A stretch of 17,751 bases of DNA. Origin: Treponema sp. GTDB lineage: Bacteria; Spirochaetota; Spirochaetia; Treponematales; Breznakiellaceae. The DNA is taken from NCBI GenBank assembly GCA_009786675.1, contig WQRP01000016.1:1-17751 (forward strand), written 5' to 3'. Positions 6,665-14,997 of this stretch are shown here, piece after piece. Position 1 is the stretch's first letter, and every line of letters begins with the position of its first letter. A program made the position numbers and the translations under genes. The notes below the pieces were generated by a model. It saw only the letters and a list, made by a program, of their open reading frames with translations. It was not told where the DNA came from and made no database searches.

Positions 6665-7529
6665 TACGACTTTGGGCGAGGGAGGCCACAGCCATGCTTT
6701 TCTTTCCCGTTTTCCCGACCTTTCCGTTATTGGTATCGATGCGGATGCCGAGATACAGGCCGTCGCCAGGGAGCGGCTGGCCGGGTTTTCCGGGCGCGTG
6801 GAATTTTACCGGGGGCGCGCGCAGGATTTTTTCGCGTCGTACCCCGCCGGTCAAAGGCGTCCCAACACGGTTCTTGCCGACCTGGGGATCAGTCTTTATC
6901 ACTACGCTAGGAGCGACAGGGGCTTCAGTTTTTCCGGGGACGAGCCGCTCGATATGAGGGTGGACCCTTCCGTCGGCGTTTCGGCCGCGGAACTTCTTGC
7001 GAGCATGTCGGAGAATGACATCGCCGACATGCTGTACCAGAACGCCGAGGAGCGGTATTCGCGGCGTATCGCGCGGGAAATCGCGCGGGCCAGAAGGCAT
7101 GGGGCAATTGCTTCCGCCGCAGCCCTGGCCGAACTAGTTAAGCAGGCAGTGCCGGCCTCGTACCGGTATGGACCTATACACCCCGCTACCAGGACATTCC
7201 TTGCCCTGCGTATCGTGGTAAACCGGGAGCTCCAGGGGCTTCCGGATCTCCTTGAGGGCGCGCTTCGGGTTCTCGAGCCTGGGGGAAGGCTCGGGATAAT
7301 GTGCTACCACTCTCTGGAGGACAGGATAGTCAAGAACCTCTTCAGGAAGAAGAGCAGGGACTGTTCCTGTCCTCCGGAAGTGCCGTCCTGCCGGTGCGCC
7401 GGCCGGACGGTGCGTCTTTTGACCCGAAAGGGGGTAACGCCCGACGTGGAAGAAATAAGAAGAAACCCGCCGTCACGGAGCGCCAGACTCAGGGTGGTGG
7501 AAAAAATAAAGGACGCCGAGGCCGTATGA
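6579..7529 (+). CDS. rsmH: 16S rRNA (cytosine-1402-N4)-methyltransferase RsmH (MraW)
   Basis: Transfers methyl from S-adenosylmethionine to N4 of C1402 in the 16S rRNA decoding centre. The 316 residues match the usual length. Motifs in order: HTPVMLEQALEYL at the N-terminus, DTTLGEGGHSHAFL and VIGIDAD for cofactor binding, VLADLGIS, DRGFSFSGDEPLDMRVDPS, HPATRTFLALRIVVNREL, and CYHSLEDRIVK. A cysteine-rich patch (DCSCPPEVPSCRC) near 261-273 resembles that of other bacterial RsmH proteins. ATG 6579 or 6582 are both possible; GGGAG at 6574-6578 favours 6582 by spacing, and the difference is one residue. It overlaps the mraZ frame by 86 nt, and its TGA overlaps the ftsL ATG. Confidence 0.96.
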   Translation: MMEIVHTPVMLEQALEYLAPRGEMELMVDTTLGEGGHSHAFLSRFPDLSVIGIDADAEIQAVARERLAGFSGRVEFYRGRAQDFFASYPAGQRRPNTVLADLGISLYHYARSDRGFSFSGDEPLDMRVDPSVGVSAAELLASMSENDIADMLYQNAEERYSRRIAREIARARRHGAIASAAALAELVKQAVPASYRYGPIHPATRTFLALRIVVNRELQGLPDLLEGALRVLEPGGRLGIMCYHSLEDRIVKNLFRKKSRDCSCPPEVPSCRCAGRTVRLLTRKGVTPDVEEIRRNPPSRSARLRVVEKIKDAEAV

Positions 7530-7804
7530 AAAAGTCGTATGTGTTGTTTTTTGTCATGGTTTTCACAATCCCAGTCTTCCTGGGAATCAGCGCCTGGCAG
7601 GCGAACAGGTGCGGCGCGCTTAGAAGCGACATAAGGCGGCTTGAAAGGGCGCAGGAAAACCTGATGGAGGAAAACAAGACCGTCGCGGCGGAAATCGCGA
7701 ACCTGCTTGCGATTGACAGGCTTGAGTACGACGCGGTGAACAGGCTTGGCATGACCAGGATGCGTCCCGAGGACGTAACGCTCATTATCGTGGGGGGGGA
7801 CTGA
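7526..7804 (+). CDS. ftsL: Cell division protein FtsL-like
   Basis: A 92-residue bitopic membrane protein: short basic N-terminus, one membrane segment at about 5-24, then a coiled coil (LRSDIRRLERAQENLMEENKTVAAEI) and a conserved-type end GMTRMRPEDVTLI. This is the FtsL layout, and it sits where ftsL belongs, between rsmH and murF. FtsL bridges FtsB/FtsQ and FtsW in the divisome. Sequence identity in this family is weak, so the call rests on architecture and position. The start ATG overlaps the rsmH TGA (ATGA) with GAGG 4 nt upstream. An earlier in-frame ATG at 7301 lies deep in rsmH and is rejected. It ends in GGD, encoded across an 8-G run. Confidence 0.8.
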   Translation: MKKSYVLFFVMVFTIPVFLGISAWQANRCGALRSDIRRLERAQENLMEENKTVAAEIANLLAIDRLEYDAVNRLGMTRMRPEDVTLIIVGGD

Positions 7805-7805
7805 C

Positions 7806-9254
7806 GTGGACAACGGCAACCTGACCCCGCTCATGGGCTTTTCCCAACTGTCCGTGGCAGTGGGGGGGGATCTTTACCCGGGCGACGCGACCGGGGCTTC
7901 GGGGTTCTTTTCGGTAAGCATCGATTCCAGGACGATCCTGGAAGGGGCGCTCTTCGTCGCGCTCCCTGGCGGGGTCTGCGACGGCCACGCCTTTGTGGAG
8001 GCCGCCTTCCGCAGTGGTGCCGCCGTGGCGATGGTTGAACGCGGCAAGTGCGAGTCCCTTGGCCTTCCGGGCATCGCAAAGTCCATGGGGAAAACGCTCG
8101 TCGCCGTTGACGACACCCTCCAGGGCCTGCAGGACGCGGCCAGGGCATACCTGGAACAGTTTCCCGGCCTTTTAAAAATCGGCATAACTGGCTCCTCCGG
8201 AAAAACGACGACCAAGGAAATAGCCGCCGCCATTATCGGCGCGGAAAAAAACACGGTGGCAAGCCGGGGTAACTACAACTCGGACACCGGGCTTCCCCTT
8301 TCGGTCTTCGAGGTGCGATCGTGCCATGAGGTGGGCGTTTTCGAGATGGGAATGAACCGAAAGAGCGAGATGGCCGGCCTTGCCGAGGTGCTTAAACCTG
8401 ACATCGCTTTGGTCACTAACATTGGATCCGCCCATATCGGTATTCTCGGCAGCAGGCAGGCCATCGCTAAAGAGAAAAAAGATATTTTTTCCCAGCTCGG
8501 CGAAAAAGGGATAGCGCTTATCCCCGAGGATTCGGACTTCCGTGATTTTCTGGCGGAAGGCGTTCGGGGCAGGGTGTCGTTCTACGGCGAAAAATCCCTT
8601 CCCGAATTTGGCGGGGCAAAGAGTCTTGGCCTGGACGGAAGCGAAATCACATGGGGGGGGGAGGGTATGGCCTTTGCCCTTCCCGGCCGGCACAATCTTG
8701 CCAACGCCGTTTCCGCCATTGCCATAGCGCGGGAGGTTCCCGTGGGCACCCGGGCGATAAGACTGGGGCTTGGATCGGTAAAGCCAATGTTCGGCCGCGG
8801 GGAAATTTTGCATGGCAGGGCGACGGTAATACGGGACTGCTACAACTCGAACCCCGAATCACTTGTCGAGGCCGTGGGATTTTGCGACAGCGTCGAATGG
8901 CCGGGTCGCCGGGTTTACGTAATCGGGGAAATGCTGGAACTCGGGGAACTTTCCCCGGGTGCCCACCGGGACATGGGTCGGCTTCTTGCCGAATCGAAGG
9001 CGGACATGGTGTATCTTTTCGGGAAGGAAACCGCCGCCGCCGCCGCGGTCCTGGATTCCCGCGCCTCGCAAGGAACCCTTCGCCCCGGGATGCGGGTTTT
9101 CCACACCAACGACATGGACGAGCTTATTCGTGACGCGGACGGCTACGCCAGGGCCGGGGATCTGGTTTTGCTGAAAGGCTCGCGGGGTTGCGCCCTGGAG
9201 AGGCTGTGCGGAATATTCGAGAAAGGGGAGCAGGGTGTTTCAGGAAATCTTTGA
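7806..9254 (+). CDS. murF: UDP-N-acetylmuramoyl-tripeptide--D-alanyl-D-alanine ligase MurF
   Basis: ATP-dependent Mur ligase that adds D-Ala-D-Ala to the UDP-MurNAc tripeptide, the last cytoplasmic precursor step. 482 residues. N-terminal substrate domain: SIDSRTILEGALFVALPG..DGH. ATP loop GITGSSGKTTTKE at 126-138. Central domain: NYNSDTGLPLSVFE, EMGMNRKSEM, TNIGSAHIGILGSRQAIAKEK, GRHNLANAVSAIAIA. C-terminal domain: DCYNSNPESLVEA and GEMLELGELSPGAHRDMG. The start is GTG, one nt after the ftsL stop, with a G-rich stretch upstream. murE, which usually precedes murF in such clusters, is absent. Two G-runs (8 and 9 G) lie in its reading frame. Confidence 0.96.
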   Translation: MDNGNLTPLMGFSQLSVAVGGDLYPGDATGASGFFSVSIDSRTILEGALFVALPGGVCDGHAFVEAAFRSGAAVAMVERGKCESLGLPGIAKSMGKTLVAVDDTLQGLQDAARAYLEQFPGLLKIGITGSSGKTTTKEIAAAIIGAEKNTVASRGNYNSDTGLPLSVFEVRSCHEVGVFEMGMNRKSEMAGLAEVLKPDIALVTNIGSAHIGILGSRQAIAKEKKDIFSQLGEKGIALIPEDSDFRDFLAEGVRGRVSFYGEKSLPEFGGAKSLGLDGSEITWGGEGMAFALPGRHNLANAVSAIAIAREVPVGTRAIRLGLGSVKPMFGRGEILHGRATVIRDCYNSNPESLVEAVGFCDSVEWPGRRVYVIGEMLELGELSPGAHRDMGRLLAESKADMVYLFGKETAAAAAVLDSRASQGTLRPGMRVFHTNDMDELIRDADGYARAGDLVLLKGSRGCALERLCGIFEKGEQGVSGNL

Positions 9255-10314
9255 GCCCCTCGTGGGGTTGTTTACGCCTTTTAACGTTTTTCGCTATATC
9301 ACGTTCCGGGGGGCCTATGCCGCGATAACGACGCTGCTGATTTGCTTTCTTTTCGGCGGCAAGGTTATAGAGGCGCTGCGAAGATTCAAGGTTGGGCAGT
9401 CCATACGCGACGACGGCCCGGCCACGCACCTTGCAAAATCGGGGACGCCGACCATGGGGGGGATCCTTATCATCGGCGCGGTGCTGGTTTCCATGCTGTT
9501 GTGGGGGGACATCCGAAACCATCTGGTGTGGCTTATTCTTATCTCCCTGGTCGCTTTTGGCACCGTCGGTTTTATCGACGATTACCTAAAGGTCAAGCGG
9601 CACAATTCGGCGGGCTTGCCTGCCTGGGGGAAACTTGTCGGGCAGTTTGCCGTGGCGATTGGCGTGGTCGTGTACCTGTATTTTTTCGGCGGGGACGAAA
9701 TCACGAGACTGCACGTGCCGCTTTTCAGAAACGTGGTTGTCGACATGGGAATACTCTGGATACCATTTGCGGTGCTGCTTGTCGTTGGTTCCTCCAATGC
9801 CGTGAACTTCTCCGACGGCCTCGACGGGCTTCTGTCCGGGCTTCTTATAATGGTGTTCATAACCCTGGCGATCATTTCCTACCTTACCGGGCGCTATGAC
9901 TTCTCGGAATACCTGGGCATTCCGTTCATCCTGGGAACCGGGGAACTGACCGTGCTGTGTCTTGCCATTATTGGTGCACTAATCGGATTCTTGTGGTTTA
10001 ATTCGCATCCGGCCGAGGTTTTTATGGGGGACGTCGGAAGCCTGGCGCTTGGCGGAACCGTCGCGGTTATAGCCCTTGTTCTTAGAAAGGAACTGCTAAT
10101 CCTTGTCATAGGCGGGGTGTTCGTGCTGGAAATAATGTCGGTAATAATACAGGTTGTTTCGTACAAACTTAGGGGGAAAAGGGTTTTCAGGATGGCTCCC
10201 CTCCATCATCATTTTGAGCTGTCCGGTTGGGCTGAATCGAAAGTCGTGATTCGCTTTTGGATACTGGGAGGGCTTTTCGCGATAATCGCCCTTTCGATTT
10301 TGACGATTCAATAG
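9235..10314 (+). CDS. mraY: Phospho-N-acetylmuramoyl-pentapeptide-transferase MraY
   Basis: Integral membrane enzyme that moves phospho-MurNAc-pentapeptide from UDP to undecaprenyl phosphate, forming lipid I. 359 residues, the usual length, with about ten membrane segments. Signatures: FNVFRYITFRGAYAA near the N-terminus, GTPTMGGILI, the Asp pair in FIDDYLKVK, the active-site NAVNFSDGLDGL, WFNSHPAEVFMGDVGSLALGG, and the MAPLHHHFE motif. GTG start at 9235 inside the end of murF (20-nt overlap) with AAGGGGAG 4 nt upstream. Coupled translation with murF is likely. 17 nt separate it from ftsW; murD, the common neighbour, is missing. Confidence 0.97.
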   Translation: MFQEIFEPLVGLFTPFNVFRYITFRGAYAAITTLLICFLFGGKVIEALRRFKVGQSIRDDGPATHLAKSGTPTMGGILIIGAVLVSMLLWGDIRNHLVWLILISLVAFGTVGFIDDYLKVKRHNSAGLPAWGKLVGQFAVAIGVVVYLYFFGGDEITRLHVPLFRNVVVDMGILWIPFAVLLVVGSSNAVNFSDGLDGLLSGLLIMVFITLAIISYLTGRYDFSEYLGIPFILGTGELTVLCLAIIGALIGFLWFNSHPAEVFMGDVGSLALGGTVAVIALVLRKELLILVIGGVFVLEIMSVIIQVVSYKLRGKRVFRMAPLHHHFELSGWAESKVVIRFWILGGLFAIIALSILTIQ

Positions 10315-10331
10315 GGGGAGGGGGGTATAGA

Positions 10332-11528
10332 ATGAGACCCTTGCGGGAAGATCGCCAGATATTTCGCTATGACTATATTCTTTTTGCCACCGTTATTCTG
10401 CTTACCCTGATCGGGTTGGTAACGCTGTATTCCGCGTCCTACCTGTTCGCGTTGAACCAGCCATGGCGTTTCGGCAGCAGGGGCGGATGGACCCCTATTT
10501 TTGGCAACATCATTGCATGTTTGATAATGGTATTTCTTTTCCCGTTTTTGGCGTTTGTGAAACTTGATTTGCTAAAAAAGGAATGGATAATCATCGGTCT
10601 GGTGCTTTTCACAATTTTTATCAACCTGCTTCCGTTTATTCCGTTTTTCCAGAAGTCCAACTTCGATCCCGCCGTTGACGTTAGGCGCTGGATCATTCTT
10701 AGGAGGGGCGGCAGCGACTGGCTGAGTTTCCAGCCCTCCGAGGTAATCAAGGTTGTGCTTCCTTTGTACCTTGCGTACATTCTTGACAAGAACACGGAAA
10801 AAATTAACAATTTTTTTTACGGCCCCGTGCCCCCGGCGCTTGTGACCGCCGTGTTCTGCGCCCTGGTGGTGCTGCAGAATAATCTTTCGGAAGTGGTGCT
10901 CATCACCCTGATAAGCCTTGCCGTCTGCCTGGTCGCCGGCATACGCCTGCGCTGGTTTGCCGTGGCCTTCGCCCTGTCTCTTCCCTTTGGCCACAGGCTG
11001 ATCTTTGGGGACGCGGGGGGGCGCTGGTACCAGCGGATATACACTTTCTTTAATCCGGGGCAGGACATGTTCGGCGCCAGGTATCAGATTGACATGAGCA
11101 TGGAAGCCATAAGATCCGGTGGTTTCCTGGGGAGGGGCATCGGACAGGGAACCCTTAAAACAAGGGTGCCCGAGGTTCACGGGGATTTTGTCTTCGCCTC
11201 TTTTGCCGAGGAATTCGGGCTCGTGGGCGTGTTTCTGCACTTGGTGCTTATCGGTGTTTTTGCCGGAATAGTTTTTTACGTCGTATGGCGAAGCAGGGAT
11301 CGGTTTTCCCAATTGCTTGCCTTTGGGCTTGTAACGCCGATTATAATGCAGACGCTGTTGAATGTTGCCGTTGTGGCAAACGTCGTTCCCACCACGGGGA
11401 TCGCGTTGCCTTTTGTTTCGTCCGGGGGATCCTCCTTGCTTATGACGCTTTGCGCCTCCGCATTGCTTGTCAATCTTGCTAGACGGCATGTTTTATCGCT
11501 TGAAAAGGAGGCTTGGAATGCTGGGTGA
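10332..11528 (+). CDS. ftsW: Septal peptidoglycan glycosyltransferase FtsW (SEDS family)
   Basis: SEDS proteins polymerise lipid II into glycan strands; FtsW does so at the septum with its partner transpeptidase. 398 residues, ten hydrophobic segments. Family motifs seen: GLVTLYSAS near the N-terminus, RRWI at 118-121, FQPSEVIKVVLPLYLA at 133-148, the QIDMSMEAIRSGGFLGRGIGQG loop, and EVHGDF with Asp285, the proposed catalytic acid. The end carries TTGIALPFVSSGGSSLLMT. The normally conserved QPDxG reads QNNLS at 182-186, a clear departure. ATG 10332 follows a G-rich ribosome-binding site; an earlier ATG at 10257 lies inside mraY. RodA cannot be excluded by sequence alone, but the cluster position favours FtsW. 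Confidence 0.9.
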   Translation: MRPLREDRQIFRYDYILFATVILLTLIGLVTLYSASYLFALNQPWRFGSRGGWTPIFGNIIACLIMVFLFPFLAFVKLDLLKKEWIIIGLVLFTIFINLLPFIPFFQKSNFDPAVDVRRWIILRRGGSDWLSFQPSEVIKVVLPLYLAYILDKNTEKINNFFYGPVPPALVTAVFCALVVLQNNLSEVVLITLISLAVCLVAGIRLRWFAVAFALSLPFGHRLIFGDAGGRWYQRIYTFFNPGQDMFGARYQIDMSMEAIRSGGFLGRGIGQGTLKTRVPEVHGDFVFASFAEEFGLVGVFLHLVLIGVFAGIVFYVVWRSRDRFSQLLAFGLVTPIIMQTLLNVAVVANVVPTTGIALPFVSSGGSSLLMTLCASALLVNLARRHVLSLEKEAWNAG

Positions 11529-12402
11529 TTTTATTTATACCGAAGAAGATGAGGAAGTGTCGGACGGCAGGTCCGTGGATCGCGGACATGGATCCGAATC
11601 GGCCGATAAATACGACGCGCCGCCAAGAATAGAAAGAGCCCTTAAACGTTTTCTGGTACTTGCCGTGGTTTTTATCTGTGGGGGGCTTATCTGGTGGTTT
11701 TTCATCAGTCCGACCATGGCTCCGGCAACCGTGCACGTGTTCACTTTTCCGGGGTTGGACAGGGCGGCTGTGTTGCACCATGCCGGTATAGGGGGTAGAT
11801 CCACTTTCGCCTCCGTCAACGCGGCGGAGGCGCAGCTTCTGCTTTCCGGGCATCCCCTGGTCGAGTCGGCAAGGGTGGTTAAAAGTTTCCCCGACAGGAT
11901 CTCGATTTACCTTGAGCCCAGGCAGGCGGTTGCCGTCAGTATCGCCAGAATAAACGGCAGGATGCAGCCGGTGTACTTTGACAGGCACGGCGTTGCGTTC
12001 ATGATTGGCGGCGAGCCGTATAACGCTCCGGCCTGGATGCCCGTCGTATCCGGGCTGTACCATGGCCTTCTGGCGCTCTACCTTGGGGCACGGCTTCCCG
12101 AGCCTGTTCTTCCGCTGTTTTCCAGGATTGGGGCGATAATGGACGAGAACCCGAATATATGGCAGGCGATCTCGGAGATAGGCGTTGCCTGGAACGACAA
12201 TGGATCCTTCGATCTTGTGCTGTATCCGGTGAATAATTTTATAAGGGTCAGGATGGGCAGTGACATAAGTGTTACCGACATTTACTATGCCCTCCTGATG
12301 CTGGACGTGCTCAACCGGTCGGGGGGGGATATTCCCGACGAGATTGACGTGCGTTCCGGGATAGGGGTGCTTACTACCCAGGGGGCTCGCCTTGGAGGAT
12401 AA
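11518..12402 (+). CDS. ftsQ: Cell division protein FtsQ/DivIB
   Basis: Bitopic divisome protein linking early and late division components. 294 residues from the chosen start: acidic cytoplasmic tail (residues 1-44, many Glu/Asp), one membrane segment at about 45-63, then a POTRA-like domain at about 68-140 with the pattern HPLVESARVVKSFPDRISIYLEPRQAVAVS, and a C-terminal beta domain with YFDRHGVAFMIG. The POTRA and following pattern are typical of FtsQ. ATG 11518 is chosen because AAGGAGG lies 6 nt upstream; an upstream ATG at 11467 is rejected. It overlaps ftsW by 11 nt, and ftsA starts inside its last codons. murG, murC and ddl, frequent neighbours, are absent. An 8-G run lies near its end. 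Confidence 0.9.
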   Translation: MLGDFIYTEEDEEVSDGRSVDRGHGSESADKYDAPPRIERALKRFLVLAVVFICGGLIWWFFISPTMAPATVHVFTFPGLDRAAVLHHAGIGGRSTFASVNAAEAQLLLSGHPLVESARVVKSFPDRISIYLEPRQAVAVSIARINGRMQPVYFDRHGVAFMIGGEPYNAPAWMPVVSGLYHGLLALYLGARLPEPVLPLFSRIGAIMDENPNIWQAISEIGVAWNDNGSFDLVLYPVNNFIRVRMGSDISVTDIYYALLMLDVLNRSGGDIPDEIDVRSGIGVLTTQGARLGG

Positions 12403-13660
12403 GATTGTCGGTCTCGACATAGGAACAACAAAGATATGCGTCGTCATCGGCGAGCGCAACGAGAAGGGCCTTATCGAAATAACCGGGGTGGGGACAAGCC
12501 CGTCCACGGGGATGAGAAAGGGCGTGGTTGTCAACATCGAGTCCACCATCAAGTCGATAACGGAGGCCATAGAGGCCGCGGAGGTTATGAGCGGGCAGGA
12601 GGTTCACTCCTGCTGGACTGGTATAGGCGGCAGCCATGTCGAGGGGATCAACTCGCGCGGCGTCGTGGCGATAACCGGGCAGAAACGGGAAAACCGCGAG
12701 ATAGGCAGGGAGGACGTTATCCGCGTCATCGAGGCGGCGCGGGCGGTGGTGGTTCCTCTGGATCGCCAGATAATCCAGACCATTCCCCAGTCGTACATCG
12801 TCGATGACCACAGGGGCATAAAGGATCCTCTTGGAATGATCGGCGTGCGCCTGGAGTCGGAGGTTCATATTATTACCGTCTCCGTTACGAGCATGAAAAA
12901 CCTTATCAGGTGCGTTAACCGCGCGGGATTCGAGGCGAACGCCTTCCTGCTGCTCCAGGCTCTTGCCGCCGGTCGGGCGGTTCTTACCCGCGAGGAACAG
13001 GAAATGGGCGTTGCCCTTATTGATCTTGGCGGTGGTACCACCGATGTTCTTGTGTACTATGACGGTGCGCCATATTCGACGTTTACGATTCCCGTGGGCG
13101 GCTGTGAGGTGACCAAGGACATCTCCATGATAAAAAGTATTCCGATTGAGGCGGCGGAAAAAATCAAGCATGAAAACGCCTGTTGCTGGGAACCGTTACT
13201 TGAGGACGAGGACATTCTTGTTCCCCCCGACATGGCGGGGCGTCCGCCTATAAGGATTCCCAGCTCCCATATCTATAGGATAGTAAGGCCAAGGATGGAA
13301 GAGGTTTTCGAGCTGGTAAAACAGAAACTCGACAACATAAACCTTCCCAGGCCTTTGACCGGCGGCGTGGTGATAACCGGCGGCGGCGCGGCGCTAACGG
13401 GCGCCGTGGAACTGGCGGAGGAGGTGTTCAAAATGCAGGTACGGCTTGGGGTGCCAATACGTTTTGCGAACAACCTTGGGGGGCTGGTTGAGGAGTACTG
13501 CACCCCCGAATACGCCACGGCCATAGGGCTTGTGCTGGAGGGCGACAGGCGGGAAAAAGAAAATTTTTCCGATCGGGATCGTCCCCTGCCGTCGAGCATC
13601 GGAAAGAAACCGGCCGCCTGGAGAAAGGTCACGGAATGGTTCAGGAACGGTCTTTTTTAG
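12392..13660 (+). CDS. ftsA: Cell division protein FtsA
   Basis: Actin-like ATPase that anchors FtsZ to the inner membrane. 422 residues, usual length. Actin-fold motifs: IVGLDIGTTKICVVIG at 5-20 (phosphate 1), IDLGGGTTDVLVYY at about 209-222 (phosphate 2) and GGVVITGGGAALTGAVELAE near 328 (adenosine loop). The 1C/SHS2 region follows the first motif (WTGIGGSHVEGINSRGVVAI). The C-terminus AAWRKVTEWFRNGLF is the expected amphipathic membrane-targeting helix. The start is TTG with GGGGG 6 nt upstream, overlapping ftsQ by 11 nt. Two adjacent cysteines (CCW) after the KHENA stretch are unusual but of unknown meaning. Confidence 0.96.
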   Translation: MEDKIVGLDIGTTKICVVIGERNEKGLIEITGVGTSPSTGMRKGVVVNIESTIKSITEAIEAAEVMSGQEVHSCWTGIGGSHVEGINSRGVVAITGQKRENREIGREDVIRVIEAARAVVVPLDRQIIQTIPQSYIVDDHRGIKDPLGMIGVRLESEVHIITVSVTSMKNLIRCVNRAGFEANAFLLLQALAAGRAVLTREEQEMGVALIDLGGGTTDVLVYYDGAPYSTFTIPVGGCEVTKDISMIKSIPIEAAEKIKHENACCWEPLLEDEDILVPPDMAGRPPIRIPSSHIYRIVRPRMEEVFELVKQKLDNINLPRPLTGGVVITGGGAALTGAVELAEEVFKMQVRLGVPIRFANNLGGLVEEYCTPEYATAIGLVLEGDRREKENFSDRDRPLPSSIGKKPAAWRKVTEWFRNGLF

Positions 13661-13686
13661 GCCGTCGTGTTTGAAAATGTTATGGA

Positions 13687-13701
13687 TCCGCGATACGCGG
13701 A
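13687..13701 (+). other. Short hairpin in the ftsA-ftsZ gap
   Basis: TCCGCG-ATA-CGCGGA forms a 6-bp GC-rich stem with a 3-nt loop, 39 nt upstream of the ftsZ ATG. No T-tract follows, so it is not an intrinsic terminator. It could be an mRNA processing or stability element, or chance. The 80-nt gap is the longest within the cluster, and an additional ftsZ promoter could be here (TATAAG at 13712-13717 without a good -35 box). Confidence 0.4.
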
Positions 13702-13740
13702 ACCTTGCAGATATAAGAAAGGAACGGGAGGAAAAAGGGA

Positions 13741-14991
13741 ATGATGAACATTTTCTCTGTCAAAGAAGTCGTGGATTACATGCCGGTGGACAATACCATC
13801 GCGTATCCGGATTTGTCGCTGCCCGCCAGGATAAAGGTTATCGGCGTCGGGGGGGGGGGATCCAATGCCGTAAACCGCATGATCGAAAACGGGCTTTTAG
13901 GGGTTCAGTTTATTGCGGTAAACACCGACGCGCAGGATCTTTTCAACAAAAGTAAGGCGCAGACCAAGCTGCAGATTGGCGGCAAGCTTACGAGCGGTCG
14001 TGGCGCGGGGGGCAAGCCGGAGATCGGGGAGAATGCCGCCAAAGAGGATCAGGAGGAACTGATTGCCTTGGTGCGGGACGCGGACATGGTGTTCGTTACC
14101 GCGGGAATGGGCGGGGGTACAGGAACCGGCGCGGCTCCCGTGATTGCCAGGCTTGCGAAGGAGCAGGGCGCGCTTACCGTCGGCGTGGTGACAAAGCCCT
14201 TTGACTTCGAGGGCGAGACAAAAAGAAAACTTGCCAACGATGGGATCAAGAAATTGCTGGGTTCCGTGGATACGTTGGTGGTAATTCCAAACCAGCAGGT
14301 CATGAAAATGGCCGACCGGAAAACAACGGTAACCAAGGCGTACCACATGGCCGACGACGTTCTTAGGCAGGGAGTGCAGGGCATAACCGATCTGATTGTC
14401 AAAACTGGGCTTATCAACACGGACTTTGCCGACGTCAAGGCGACCATGGAAGGCCAGGGCGATGCCCTTATGGGTATAGGGATCAGCAGTGGGGATGCCA
14501 GGGCCGAGGAAGCCGCCAAGCAGGCCATTGACAACCCCCTTCTTGAGGACACAAGCATTGAGGGCGCGACGCGGCTGCTGGTAAACATATCCGGTTCCGA
14601 GGACACGTTGTCCATAATAGAAGTGGGCGAAATAATGAACATCGTGAAGGCGAAGGCGGATCCCAGCGTCGAGATAATTCACGGCGTAATCTTCGATTCC
14701 GAGTTGGGCGATAACATAAAAGTAATCGTTATAGCGACGGGCTTTAAGGATAGCGCCGCTGCCGCGTCGGGCAAGACCGATTCCCCTTTCTCCAGGAAGA
14801 CGGAATCCCCGGTCATAAGCACGGAAATTTTCGACAGGTACCGGGGCCTGGGGGATCGCGGGCGCGCCGGCGACAACTACGTGGGGATTGGCAGATCAAG
14901 GAACAGTTTTGCCGAGGAGGACTACAATATTCCGACGGCCCTTCGCAGGCATAATCCCGAATCCGACATGGCAAGCGAAAAGGAAGCATAG
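13741..14991 (+). CDS. ftsZ: Cell division protein FtsZ
   Basis: Tubulin-like GTPase that forms the Z-ring. 416 residues. An N-terminal tail of about 28 residues precedes the GTPase core: GVGGGGSNAVNRM at 35-47, the tubulin signature GMGGGTGTG at 122-130 (GGGTGTG motif), KLANDGIKKLLGSVDTLVVIPNQ, VLRQGVQGITDLI, and the T7-type NTDFADVK loop. A disordered linker leads to the C-terminal peptide YNIPTALRR at 395-403, which normally binds FtsA, here followed by an acidic tail. The ribosome-binding site is GGGAGG 9 nt before ATG 13741; ATG 13744 is also possible. An 11-G run encodes the GGGG of the first glycine loop. Confidence 0.98.
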   Translation: MMNIFSVKEVVDYMPVDNTIAYPDLSLPARIKVIGVGGGGSNAVNRMIENGLLGVQFIAVNTDAQDLFNKSKAQTKLQIGGKLTSGRGAGGKPEIGENAAKEDQEELIALVRDADMVFVTAGMGGGTGTGAAPVIARLAKEQGALTVGVVTKPFDFEGETKRKLANDGIKKLLGSVDTLVVIPNQQVMKMADRKTTVTKAYHMADDVLRQGVQGITDLIVKTGLINTDFADVKATMEGQGDALMGIGISSGDARAEEAAKQAIDNPLLEDTSIEGATRLLVNISGSEDTLSIIEVGEIMNIVKAKADPSVEIIHGVIFDSELGDNIKVIVIATGFKDSAAAASGKTDSPFSRKTESPVISTEIFDRYRGLGDRGRAGDNYVGIGRSRNSFAEEDYNIPTALRRHNPESDMASEKEA

Positions 14992-14997
14992 ATCTAA

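Noticed and set aside
7301..7525. N-terminal extension of the ftsL frame back to ATG 7301
   Set aside because: It is the shadow of the conserved C-terminal part of rsmH; the ATG at 7526 begins the membrane segment and overlaps the rsmH stop.
13667..13744. A 25-codon frame (GTG 13667) ending in ATGA overlap with ftsZ, as possible leader peptide
   Set aside because: No convincing ribosome-binding site before the GTG and the length is within chance.
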